From Candidatus Thorarchaeota archaeon (GTDB lineage Archaea > Asgardarchaeota > Thorarchaeia > Thorarchaeales > Thorarchaeaceae): 25,808 nucleotides of DNA. Each line of letters starts with the position of its first letter. Position 1 is the stretch's first letter. Made by a program: the position numbers and the translations under genes. The stretch lies in NCBI GenBank assembly GCA_016839245.1, contig JAEOUN010000003.1:1-25808 (forward strand), in the 5' to 3' direction. The notes beneath the pieces were generated by a model. It worked only from the letters and a program-made list of their open reading frames with translations. It was not told where the DNA came from and did not search any database. Below are positions 7,354 to 15,122 of this stretch, piece by piece.

Positions 7354-8270
7354 CATATTCTATAATGCGTTTGATTGAGTTGGTTGAAAATGATTTTCCT
7401 CTTTTGCTTAATGCAGTAATGAGCAGGCTGCCAATACTTGTTGCGGGGAATGATGTTGAGCTGGTTGATGATGTGACGGAGAGTTTGAGCATGCTGGCCC
7501 CCCATCGTCATAAACTAGTGTTCTGGCGTGACTTCACGTCTGAGAATGAGATTTTGTCCGTGTGGGAAGAGGAAAAACATGATTATGAGGTGAGCAGAAC
7601 AATTGTATGTGGTTTGTCCTCAAACCTCAGACTGGCCTTGGATAGAATCACTCGATTTGCGGGATGGATTTTGGGTATTCCACTTGGAAACACTGTTCTA
7701 GGTGTAGATGTGGACGATGGTTTGCTTCAAACAGTGATAAACAGAATTCTGCAAACATCTCAGAATTGCGGCATCTTGCGTATTGATACTCCATCATCGA
7801 TGAATTTCTCTTTGATAGAAACTCATCATAGCAGTCTTGACATTGAAAAGAGAATTGTAACTAAGATACTGACTAGAAAGAAACAATCGCTTGAGAGAAT
7901 AAGACGACTTCTAATGAAATCACTCAGAGGACTTGAAGTTTCCAATCATGTTGTTAATGCCATACTGAAATTGGATAATGAATCGGAGAAGCTTACACAG
8001 GATGTTTTTGATGAGGAGATAAGTAACTACGTTCACGCTGCACGAAGAGCTGTTACTCTTCTCTCAAGAATAAGGCTTGCACGGGAGTTGGGTGCATCGA
8101 CATTTCTTACTGAAAGGAATTTGTTTGAGGCAATAGGTTGGGACAGTGGAGAACTCTCTGATTTGATTCAGCTCATTCACGCAGAATGGCATGAAGATTT
8201 CTCCGACTGTGTCAAGGCTGGTGCGCTTTCTGGACTAGGTGCATGGGTGGATAGTATGTGGGGAACATAA
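7350..8270 (+). CDS. Unrecognised protein in the Roadblock-GTPase operon
   Basis: 306 residues; family not recognised. The ATG overlaps the Roadblock stop (ATGA), so expression is coupled, and the GTPase gene follows 17 bp later. The N-terminal half has alternating strands and helices (LPILVAGNDVELVDDVTESL, HKLVFWRDF, RTIVCGLSS) like a Rossmann or P-loop fold, but no Walker A motif is present at the first strand. The middle is helical and basic (KILTRKKQSLERIRRLLMKSL). The C-terminal part (LARELGASTFLTERNLFEAI, then GWDSGELSDLIQLIHAEW) could be a winged-helix or helical domain. No signal peptide or membrane segment is evident. Context suggests it acts with the Roadblock protein and the GTPase, perhaps as an adaptor or exchange/effector protein. 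That is inference. Confidence 0.7.
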   Translation: MTYSIMRLIELVENDFPLLLNAVMSRLPILVAGNDVELVDDVTESLSMLAPHRHKLVFWRDFTSENEILSVWEEEKHDYEVSRTIVCGLSSNLRLALDRITRFAGWILGIPLGNTVLGVDVDDGLLQTVINRILQTSQNCGILRIDTPSSMNFSLIETHHSSLDIEKRIVTKILTRKKQSLERIRRLLMKSLRGLEVSNHVVNAILKLDNESEKLTQDVFDEEISNYVHAARRAVTLLSRIRLARELGASTFLTERNLFEAIGWDSGELSDLIQLIHAEWHEDFSDCVKAGALSGLGAWVDSMWGT

Positions 8271-8287
8271 TGGAGGATGAGAATTAA

Positions 8288-8866
8288 GTGATTATTGATT
8301 ATGGAAACAGAACGATTGGCCTGAAAATAGTCTTCTTTGGGCCTGCTATGAGTGGAAAGACGACAGCAATCAGATGGCTTTTCTCAAGTCTGGACTATGC
8401 AGAGAACTTGACCTCAATAGAGAATACTGTTGGTCGTACGATGTTCTGTGATTTTGGAACTATTCCATTCTCTCTTGGGGATAGTTGGACGATTAATTCA
8501 CATATATGGTCTGCAACAGGACAAGATTTTTATCGCTCCACAAGAGAAGTTGTTCTTGTGGGAGCCGATGGTGTTGTGTTTATGGTCGATTCTCAAGAAC
8601 ACCTACTCGAAGAGAATCTTGCCAGCTGGAATGAGCTTATGACAATGGTTGCAGAGGAGGAACGTCCATTGCCAATAGTGGTATGTCTCAACAAGCAAGA
8701 TCTGCCTAGAGCAATCAAAGAGGAAGAAATTCGGGCTCACCTTAGGCTTCCATCTTCGATTCCAGTATTTAGAAGTATAGCAAGTGAAGGGCAGAATATT
8801 CTTGAGGCCTTTCAGGTTCTATTTCAGAATGCAATGCGTGCCAATGTACTTGCCCAACCCTTGTGA
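8288..8866 (+). CDS. MglA-type small Ras-like GTPase
   Basis: 192 residues. P-loop GPAMSGKT (18-25); switch I NTVGRTMFCDF, with the conserved Thr at about 51; switch II WSATGQDFYRSTR (74-86); ADGVVFMVDSQ; guanine motif NKQD (135-138); and an IASEGQN-type G5. The order and wording around switch II, together with 'GADGVVFMVDSQ', match MglA rather than Rab or Arf. As in MglA, the usual G3 Asp before xxGQ is missing (SATGQ). MglA-type GTPases switch with a Roadblock partner and set cell polarity in bacteria; in archaea the role is unknown. Start is GTG with GGAGG upstream. There is no lipidation Cys at the C-terminus. Confidence 0.88.
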   Translation: MIIDYGNRTIGLKIVFFGPAMSGKTTAIRWLFSSLDYAENLTSIENTVGRTMFCDFGTIPFSLGDSWTINSHIWSATGQDFYRSTREVVLVGADGVVFMVDSQEHLLEENLASWNELMTMVAEEERPLPIVVCLNKQDLPRAIKEEEIRAHLRLPSSIPVFRSIASEGQNILEAFQVLFQNAMRANVLAQPL

Positions 8867-9004
8867 CAGGCCTGCTTTCTTTTGACGAAGAGATTCATAG
8901 GGAATATTATGCTTTCATCCTCAGGAAGACTTTAAGGGTATTACAAATGAAATGAGGCTCAGCACTGCTAATTGTGCCGTGACTCTTGCTGGATAGGACT
9001 CTCA

Positions 9005-9952
9005 ATGGATTTTGATCTTTGGACAGAGAAATATAGACCGCCCACCTTGAAAGAGATTGTCGGGCAAGAACATGTGATTGAAAGTCTAATGAGGTTTGTA
9101 CATAGTCAAAACGTGCCTCATTGCCTTTTTGCAGGACCACCAGGTACGAGTAAAACAACAGCAGCTATAGCAATGGCAAGAGATTTGTTTGGTAACACGT
9201 TTGATAGGAACTTTATGGAGTTAAATGCAAGTGATGAACGAGGTATTGATGTTGTAAGAAATCAAATCAAAAACTTCGCTCGTACGATGCCGGCTGGTGA
9301 CCTTCCGTTCAAGATACTTGTCCTCGATGAGGCAGACCATCTAACAACTGACGCACAGCATGCTCTACGAAGAACCATGGAATCATACTCGGTTTCATGT
9401 CGAATGATTCTGATATGCAACTACTCTAGTAGAATTATACCACCGATTCAGTCACGATGCGCCATCTTCAGATTTGCGCGCTTAGAAGATAATGCGATAA
9501 CTGAAAGGTTAGACCATATTGCAAAACAGGAGAAAGTAACTCTCTTGAAATCAGGTAGAGATGCAATCTTGTATTTGTCAGAAGGCGATATGAGAGCGGC
9601 AATCAATCTACTTCAGGCTGCATCCTCGACAGGAGAGAAGATAAGCAATAGAATTGTTTTTTCGATTTCTGGACATGCAGACCCTTCTACAGTAAGAAAA
9701 GTGCTTGACAAGGTGACATCAGGCAATTTCGATGATGCCTTGGAATTGCTGAAGTCATTGCTATATGAACAAGGAATTTCTCCTTTGGATTTGATAAGAC
9801 AGATACATAGAGAGATCCTGCGGCTTGAAATCTCGCAGGAAAGGAGAATGACTCTTCTAGAGAAATCGGCTGAAACCGAGTTCAGAATAGCTGAAGGAGC
9901 CAGTGGAGAGGTGCAGCTTGCTGCTCTATTGGCGTATGTGGGGTTGGAGTAA
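9005..9952 (+). CDS. rfcS: Replication factor C small subunit (clamp loader)
   Basis: 315 residues from MDFDLWTEKYRPPTLKEIVGQ, the standard RFC-s opening; the frame extends 11 codons further upstream without similarity, so 9005 is chosen. RFC loads the PCNA ring on primed DNA. Visible motifs are Walker A GPPGTSKTT (44-52), NASDERGIDVVR (RFC box), Walker B LVLDEADHLT, Arg-finger/SRC motif QSRCAIFRF, and sensor 2 EGDMRAAINLLQ. Walker A has Ser-49 where RFC usually has Gly (GTGKT). This is unusual but seen in some other AAA+ loops. rfcL starts 7 bp after the stop, giving the usual archaeal clamp-loader pair. Confidence 0.95.
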   Translation: MDFDLWTEKYRPPTLKEIVGQEHVIESLMRFVHSQNVPHCLFAGPPGTSKTTAAIAMARDLFGNTFDRNFMELNASDERGIDVVRNQIKNFARTMPAGDLPFKILVLDEADHLTTDAQHALRRTMESYSVSCRMILICNYSSRIIPPIQSRCAIFRFARLEDNAITERLDHIAKQEKVTLLKSGRDAILYLSEGDMRAAINLLQAASSTGEKISNRIVFSISGHADPSTVRKVLDKVTSGNFDDALELLKSLLYEQGISPLDLIRQIHREILRLEISQERRMTLLEKSAETEFRIAEGASGEVQLAALLAYVGLE

Positions 9953-9959
9953 GAATCAA

Positions 9960-11171
9960 ATGAAGAATAAAGGGCTTCCTTGGAATGAGCAACACCGGCC
10001 AACTAGCTTGGATAGTCTTGTAGGAAATACTGCAACTATTAACGAGATTCGAAATTGGATCAGCTCATGGATAGGCGGACAGCCTGTGAGAAATGCTGCA
10101 TTACTAGTAGGACCACCAGGTAGTGGCAAGACAGCAACAGTGGGTGCACTATCTCATGACTATGACTTGGAACTTGTGGAGTTCAACTCAAGTGACAAGC
10201 GAAATAAAAATACCATAGAAACGTTCGTTTGGAGAGCTGCTACGCAGCAGACTTTAGATGGACGACTACGATTGATATTGCTTGATGAAGTGGATGGTCT
10301 CTCTGGTACAAGTGATAGAGGCGGTGTAGGTGCAATCTCGAAAGTAATCGAGCAAACCGTTCATCCAATAATAATGACTGCGAATGATCGGGAAAGCCCT
10401 CGATTGAAGGATTTATTGAAGAAATGTCAGATTTTTGTTTTCAATCCAATTGATTCTGTTGATATGTTCGACCTGCTTGAGAGAATAGCAAAGTATCATA
10501 ATGCTGATTTATCTAGAGAAACGATTGAAGAACTTGCAGAGCAAGCAGATGGAGATCTTCGAGCAGCAATATCAGATTTGGAAACACTAGTGGAAGGGAA
10601 GAAAACCAGAGAAGTCGATGTGCTACCAGTAAGAGACGTACGAAGAGGAATCGAAGGGGTATTTCGTAGACTCTTTATGACAACTGATGCCTCTGCCGCT
10701 AAGAGAGTAATATCTGAGCTGGATGTGGATTACAATCAGTTGCTTCTTTGGGTGGAAGAGAATATGCACTTGCATTTAACTACACCGTTAGAACTAGACG
10801 ATGGTTTTGAAGCCCTTTCATTGGCAGATCTCTCAGTAGGAAGGATAATGAAAGAGCAAAACTGGAGGCTTCTTGCGTACGTATACGATTTTCTTTCAGG
10901 AGGAGTTGCAGGAAGTAGAAAGACGAGTCCCTATAGGCGTCTTGATTATACAGAACCCACATGGCCATGGTTAGTATTTCAAGGAAATAGAAGAATGGAC
11001 AAGAATTACACTCTTCTCTCAACACTTGCAAGGATTGCAGACATTTCTACACAAAGAGCTGGTCGGACCTATGTTGATACCATTACTGAAATTGTCAAAA
11101 GAAACCCTTCACAAGGGCAAAGATTCGCTAGGTGGTTAGATGTTAGGAAAGACGTCTTCGAAATGAAATGA
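9960..11171 (+). CDS. rfcL: Replication factor C large subunit
   Basis: 403 residues from KNKGLPWNEQHRPTSLDSLVG. Walker A GPPGSGKTATV and the RFC box FNSSDKRNKNTIE are followed by Walker B LILLDEVDGLSGTSDRGG, with the RFC-L-specific DRGG stretch. The sensor-2-like segment ADGDLRAAISDLETL follows. The large subunit joins a ring of small subunits to open PCNA. The frame continues 19 codons upstream inside rfcS with no similarity; GGAG 15 bases before the ATG supports 9960. I do not see a clear PCNA-interacting peptide (QxxLxxFF-like) at the C-terminus, which ends WLDVRKDVFEMK. Many archaeal RfcL proteins are longer and end with one. The last 29 bases overlap convergent truA. Confidence 0.94.
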   Translation: MKNKGLPWNEQHRPTSLDSLVGNTATINEIRNWISSWIGGQPVRNAALLVGPPGSGKTATVGALSHDYDLELVEFNSSDKRNKNTIETFVWRAATQQTLDGRLRLILLDEVDGLSGTSDRGGVGAISKVIEQTVHPIIMTANDRESPRLKDLLKKCQIFVFNPIDSVDMFDLLERIAKYHNADLSRETIEELAEQADGDLRAAISDLETLVEGKKTREVDVLPVRDVRRGIEGVFRRLFMTTDASAAKRVISELDVDYNQLLLWVEENMHLHLTTPLELDDGFEALSLADLSVGRIMKEQNWRLLAYVYDFLSGGVAGSRKTSPYRRLDYTEPTWPWLVFQGNRRMDKNYTLLSTLARIADISTQRAGRTYVDTITEIVKRNPSQGQRFARWLDVRKDVFEMK

Positions 11172-11973
11172 AATCATCACGAATAAATGATAGAGCTGTA
11201 TTGTATCGTTCAATGAAGCTGACTTGTCTTTCTACGGTCTTCTGAATGCGTTTGAGAGCGGATTTGCTTCTTCTCATAATAATCGGTGTAACTGCTTCAA
11301 CAAGGACAAGAAATTCCGGTGGGGCAGGATTAATTCCATTTGTAATTTCATATGTATGATTGAGAATTCTATCAATGATATTAGGCTCAAAGTGGCCTTC
11401 TCCAATTTGTGTTAATAATCTGACAATTTTCCGTATCAATTTCCAAAGAAAATTCGTTCCATAGAAATCAATTAGGGTTGTGTTTTTATGTGCAATAACG
11501 GAAGCGTTTAGAATTGTGGTTGATGTTGGGCGATTTTCATCGGGTTTGGATAATAAGCCAAAGTCATGAAATCCAATAATTGTCTGAATACTGGACTGCA
11601 TTGTTTCTACATTAAGCGTTCGTCCTCGAGTTGGAAGATAGTATCTATAATGACGCATAAGAATGTCAAATCTTGGTTTGAAATCAGCTGGAGCTTTACA
11701 ATATGCCCATAACGTGATATCATCTGGCAAGAATCTGTTTATCCTATCAATTTCCAGAGGTCTTTCTGTTTGGATTGCTACAATCTGTCCATAGCTATGC
11801 ACACCACGATCTGTTCGCCCTGAAAGCTGAATCGATTCGGTATTGTGTGATTCGCTACTCCATTCTTCGATAGCTTCAATTATCTCACCTTGAATAGTAG
11901 AAAATCCGGGCTGATATTGGGATCCGAAGTAATTTGTTCCCAGATAGAAAAGACGACAAATATAGGTATCCAA
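11143..11973 (-). CDS. truA: tRNA pseudouridine synthase A
   Basis: About 276 residues. Key blocks are FYLGTNYFGSQYQPGFSTIQGE near the N-terminus and SGRTDRGVHSYGQIV, which contains the catalytic Asp of TruA/Pus3. MRHYRYYLP and FLWKLIRKIVRLL also match. The enzyme makes pseudouridine at positions 38-40 of the tRNA anticodon arm. I chose a TTG start at 11973: a perfect AGGAGG (11983-11988) lies 9 nt before it, directly after the stop of the upstream winged-helix gene. The frame is also open to an ATT-ATG region at 12006, which would overlap that gene. Third gene of the orc1-HTH-truA operon. The 3' end overlaps rfcL by 29 bp. Confidence 0.93.
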   Translation of the reverse strand: MDTYICRLFYLGTNYFGSQYQPGFSTIQGEIIEAIEEWSSESHNTESIQLSGRTDRGVHSYGQIVAIQTERPLEIDRINRFLPDDITLWAYCKAPADFKPRFDILMRHYRYYLPTRGRTLNVETMQSSIQTIIGFHDFGLLSKPDENRPTSTTILNASVIAHKNTTLIDFYGTNFLWKLIRKIVRLLTQIGEGHFEPNIIDRILNHTYEITNGINPAPPEFLVLVEAVTPIIMRRSKSALKRIQKTVERQVSFIERYNTALSFIRDDFISFRRRLS

Positions 11974-11982
11974 ACAGAAAAA

Positions 11983-11988
11983 CCTCCT
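11983..11988 (-). promoter_or_regulatory. Shine-Dalgarno site that decides the truA start
   Basis: AGGAGG on the minus strand, beginning within the stop codon of the winged-helix gene and placed 9 nt before TTG at 11973. It argues for the TTG start over the upstream ATG at 12006. Confidence 0.75.
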
Positions 11989-12232
11989 ATGAGTCCCACA
12001 AATCAAAAAGGTTTCTGAACGAGCGTGCGCGTAGGTCCTCTATCCGGTATCGATAGATTTTGATTCGGCCGAATATTTTCTCCTCAACAAGACCAGAATC
12101 GATTAGGACTTCAAGATGCGATTTTGTAGAGCTGTGATTCAATGACACTCTCCTGCACAATTCAGAGATATTCAATTCATTCGATGTGGCCAGCTCCTTG
12201 AGTATCTTGATACGGCCTTTTGAAGAAAACAA
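11987..12232 (-). CDS. Small winged-helix (ArsR-like) DNA-binding protein
   Basis: 81 residues from a TTG at 12232, or up to about 17-19 more if translation starts upstream. The core FSSKGRIKILKELATSNELN, then ISELCRRVSLNHSSTKSHLEVLIDSGLVEEK, is a winged helix: helix 2-turn-recognition helix at LCRRVSLNHSSTKSHLEVL, then a basic wing (GRIKIYRYRI). The frame upstream of the TTG still reads like the family (RIPIEELFSSKGR) back to TAG at 12290-12292. A strong AGGAGG (12286-12291) lies 8 nt before an in-frame ATC, with no ATG/GTG/TTG near it, so the true start may be non-canonical. It sits between orc1 and truA. No metal-binding Cys pair is visible; ligand unknown. Confidence 0.8.
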   Translation of the reverse strand: MFSSKGRIKILKELATSNELNISELCRRVSLNHSSTKSHLEVLIDSGLVEEKIFGRIKIYRYRIEDLRARSFRNLFDLWDS

Positions 12233-12292
12233 CTCTTCAATTGGTATTCTCGATAAGGGGTTCTGTGTATCTGTGATTGAAATGACCTCCTA

Positions 12293-13486
12293 TTATTCAA
12301 GAATGTCCAGAAGGTAGTCCTCTAGCATCTCTGCAGGAACATCTGAAAGCCCAATAAGAGTAGTCTGTCCCCGTTGACCAGCTCCGGACCGTTTTGTATC
12401 AACAAGTCGGTGAGCAGTTAAATCTTGGACCCACTCCCAAACTTGAGTATGTGCCCGTGGTTCTTCGGAGTACTCCTCACAAACGGTTCGATACATTTCT
12501 TCGAGTTCGCCCATAGTAATGTAAGCACTTCGAATTTCCCTGAGCTGTCTTGCTGCTGCCAAGAGAAGCAATATGTTTTGTCTTGGAAGCGTGGCGAAAA
12601 CTTCCTTTCTTAGCTCAGGATGGGTGTCAGCCTTTGCATGGCGAGCGTAATCAGGAATCACTCTTCTTGATGTCTCACGATCAGCTTGTTTTCCAGACCG
12701 CCATAGTAGCTCTATTGCGTATCTTGCATCTCCACGTTCGGATGCAATATCGCAAATAATCTGAAGCGTTTCATCCATGACTGTGTCTTTTTCAAATGCC
12801 ATTTGGACCCTTTCTTTTAGAATGTCATATAGGGCTTCGGAGCTGTATTTCTGAAATCTCAAGAGATTTCTTTGTAATGTGCTAAGTGTACTAGAGTCTA
12901 ATATATCTTCATCAAGGGGAATCTTCCTTCCTATTGCGATTATCGAGAGTCTCTGAGGAGCATTTAGCCGATTGTCCATTAGCCGAGTCAAATCGTAAAG
13001 GATGTCTGCGCCACGTTGTTTAATGAAATAGTCCAATTCATCAAGGATCAGGAGAAGGTATGAGTCTTCTTCGTCTAGTACTTCAACAATCATATCTAAA
13101 AGCTCTTCTGGGGAATGACCACGTCGCGGAAATCTAGGTCTGAATTCGCGAAGCATACGGAGGTAGACAAGGTATGCGCTCTTGCTCACTCTGCAATTGA
13201 TGTGAAGCTTGTTGAGTCTGATCCCCCTTCGAGTCGCTGCAAGTACCATTTGTTCTGCGAAAAGCTTGGCAACGGCTGTCTTTCCTGTACCAACAGGGCC
13301 TTCGATTATGAATCTATGACTAGTCTGACCTGGTGATGTTATGAGAGTCTTGAAGCTCTGAGCAAGTGTTCTTAGTTCCTCTTCTCGATGAGGAAGTGAT
13401 TCTGGGATATAATCAACAGACAGGAGCTGTTCTGATTTGAAAACACTCTTCCTACTCAATTCATCCTCAATGAAGTCATGACTCAT
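12293..13486 (-). CDS. Orc1/Cdc6 replication initiator
   Basis: 397 residues from an ATG at 13486 (a TTG five codons upstream is also open). An AAA+ ATPase with Walker A EGPVGTGKTAVA, Walker B LLLILDELDYF, and sensor 1 SIIAIGRKIPLD, where Cdc6 proteins more often have 'GxSN'. A sensor-2-type segment AYAIELLWR-like (RGDARYAIELL) is followed by a C-terminal winged helix (about residues 300-397) that binds origin repeats. It starts the replication bubble and loads MCM. It heads a minus-strand operon with a winged-helix protein and truA. The 215-bp stretch upstream up to tRNA-Gly is where an origin might lie, but I recognised no clear origin-recognition-box repeats. Confidence 0.92.
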   Translation of the reverse strand: MSHDFIEDELSRKSVFKSEQLLSVDYIPESLPHREEELRTLAQSFKTLITSPGQTSHRFIIEGPVGTGKTAVAKLFAEQMVLAATRRGIRLNKLHINCRVSKSAYLVYLRMLREFRPRFPRRGHSPEELLDMIVEVLDEEDSYLLLILDELDYFIKQRGADILYDLTRLMDNRLNAPQRLSIIAIGRKIPLDEDILDSSTLSTLQRNLLRFQKYSSEALYDILKERVQMAFEKDTVMDETLQIICDIASERGDARYAIELLWRSGKQADRETSRRVIPDYARHAKADTHPELRKEVFATLPRQNILLLLAAARQLREIRSAYITMGELEEMYRTVCEEYSEEPRAHTQVWEWVQDLTAHRLVDTKRSGAGQRGQTTLIGLSDVPAEMLEDYLLDILE

Positions 13487-13700
13487 CGTAATCAAATTCA
13501 AAGCAAATAGCTATCTTAAAAGTATTATGAGAAATGTACACTTAACCGTATTCTTAGATAGGGGATTCCCGAAAGTAATATTGGCGAGTTCTTTACTCAA
13601 GATCCATATCATCGTCACAGGAGACTCATGGGGGTCAGAGCAATCATTACTCGCCATGAGAAGAATGTAAGAATCAGGCCTTAAGTATGATGTCATAGAT

Positions 13701-13775
13701 TGGTGCGACCGCCGGGATTCGAACCCGAGTCGCAGGCTTGGGAAGCCTGCATCATAACCCCTAGACAACGGTCGC
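13701..13775 (-). tRNA. tRNA-Gly (CCC), intronless, encoded CCA
   Basis: On the minus strand GCGACCG (from 13775) pairs with CGGTCGC (ending 13705), then discriminator A (13704) and encoded CCA (13701-13703). The anticodon stem CAGGC/GCCTG encloses the loop TTCCCAA, giving anticodon CCC. The T-arm CCGGG/TTCGAAT/CCCGG region is complete. Total 72 nt before CCA, so there is no intron. The AT-rich CTTAAATTA block near 13804-13812, about 30-37 bp upstream, is a plausible TATA element. Confidence 0.96.
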
Positions 13776-13982
13776 AATTCCGAAACACGATTATATCTGG
13801 TCGTAATTTAAGATTGTTGATATAATATTCGTATGGCAATTCAGTGAGAATCTTCCGTTTTGACGTTCATTTGTTGATGAGGGAGCATCGGCAAACTATG
13901 AAATGTAACCGGTCTTTGTAATGAACCAAATCTCAATCCTTATCTTGAGATTGCTTTCAGCTGAATACTTGGAAGTCTGGAT

Positions 13983-15122
13983 ATGTCTGAAGAAAAGAAA
14001 AGAACCTATTTTTGGCAAGGAAATCAGGCATGTGCAGAAGCAGCAATATCTGCAGGATGTAGGTTCTTCGCAGGCTACCCGATTACTCCAGCTTCTGAGA
14101 TAGCAGAAATCATGGCCAAGAGGCTTCCTGAAGTTGGAGGAACATACCTTCAGATGGAAGATGAGATAGGGGCTATTTCAGCAATAGTTGGGGCTTCATG
14201 GGGAGGCATGCTTTCCATGACTGCAACATCTGGGCCAGGTTTTAGCCTGATGCAGGAAAATATAGGTTATGCAATCATGACCGAAACCCCTTGTGTAATC
14301 ATTGATGTTCAGCGAGCTGGACCCAGTACAGGACAAGCAACGAAGGTGGCCCAAGGGGATTTTATGCAAGCAAGGTGGGGCACACACGGAGACCATGAGA
14401 GTATTGTACTGGCACCAAATTCGGCTCAGGAGTGTTATGAACTCACTCTGAGGGCTTTTCAAATCTCAGAAAGCATTAGACACCCAGTTATTCTTCTATC
14501 AGATGAAGTGGTAGCACATTCACGTGAAGGTGTCGTAGTAAAGCCAAATGATGATGTACAAGTTCATCGTAGGTTTGCTAGGAAAAATGAACCACATTTT
14601 GGAGGAATTGATGCAAAGAAACAAGCCATAATGCCAAGATTCGGAGATGGCCATGATTTGCTTGTCACTGGTTCAACTCATGATAAGGAAGGTTTTAGAA
14701 AAACATCCGATCCAGAAGCCCATAATGCACTTGTCCGACGACTCGCATTGAAAATTCAGAACAATCGATCTTTACTGACCGATTTCGTGGTTTCAGGTCC
14801 TGAAACAGGTGACTGGGGAATAATCTCGTATGGATGTACATCAAGATCTGTTGAGGAACTTATAGCAACCAATTCCAGCAAACTGGCAATTAGATCATTT
14901 AGACCCAGAGGAATATGGCCATTCCCTGATGTGGAAATGCGCGAATTTGCGCAATCGGTCGACCGATTATTGGTCCCTGAACTTAGTCTCGGACAATTAT
15001 CAAGAGAAGTATCTAGATCTGTGGGATCTGACAAGGAGATAGTGTCATTGACCAAGATTGGTGGTGGGTTATTAATCGAACCAGATGAGCTGTTAAGAAA
15101 GATATCGGAAGAGCTTTCGTAA
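13983..15122 (+). CDS. korA: 2-oxoacid:ferredoxin oxidoreductase alpha subunit (KorA-like), without korB
   Basis: 379 residues. WQGNQACAEAAISAGCRFFAGYPITPASEI is the standard start of KorA pyrimidine-binding domains (split here: WQGNQACAEAA, then GYPITPASEI). It is followed by MEDEIGAISAIVGASWGG, TATSGPGFSLMQENIGYA and VQRAGPSTGQATK. KorA with KorB (TPP-binding) oxidises 2-oxoglutarate or related 2-oxoacids to acyl-CoA with reduction of ferredoxin. korB normally follows korA directly. Here the next gene is on the opposite strand and no korB is seen, so the beta subunit must be elsewhere or was lost in a rearrangement. The 3' 367 bp are overlapped antisense by a long open frame. The substrate cannot be fixed from this subunit. 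Confidence 0.92.
   Translation: MSEEKKRTYFWQGNQACAEAAISAGCRFFAGYPITPASEIAEIMAKRLPEVGGTYLQMEDEIGAISAIVGASWGGMLSMTATSGPGFSLMQENIGYAIMTETPCVIIDVQRAGPSTGQATKVAQGDFMQARWGTHGDHESIVLAPNSAQECYELTLRAFQISESIRHPVILLSDEVVAHSREGVVVKPNDDVQVHRRFARKNEPHFGGIDAKKQAIMPRFGDGHDLLVTGSTHDKEGFRKTSDPEAHNALVRRLALKIQNNRSLLTDFVVSGPETGDWGIISYGCTSRSVEELIATNSSKLAIRSFRPRGIWPFPDVEMREFAQSVDRLLVPELSLGQLSREVSRSVGSDKEIVSLTKIGGGLLIEPDELLRKISEELS

Noticed and set aside
13502..13703. Possible replication origin upstream of orc1
   Set aside because: Position is suggestive, but I could not find repeated origin-recognition boxes. Only a 7-bp stem (13625-13631/13654-13660) with a 22-nt loop is present.
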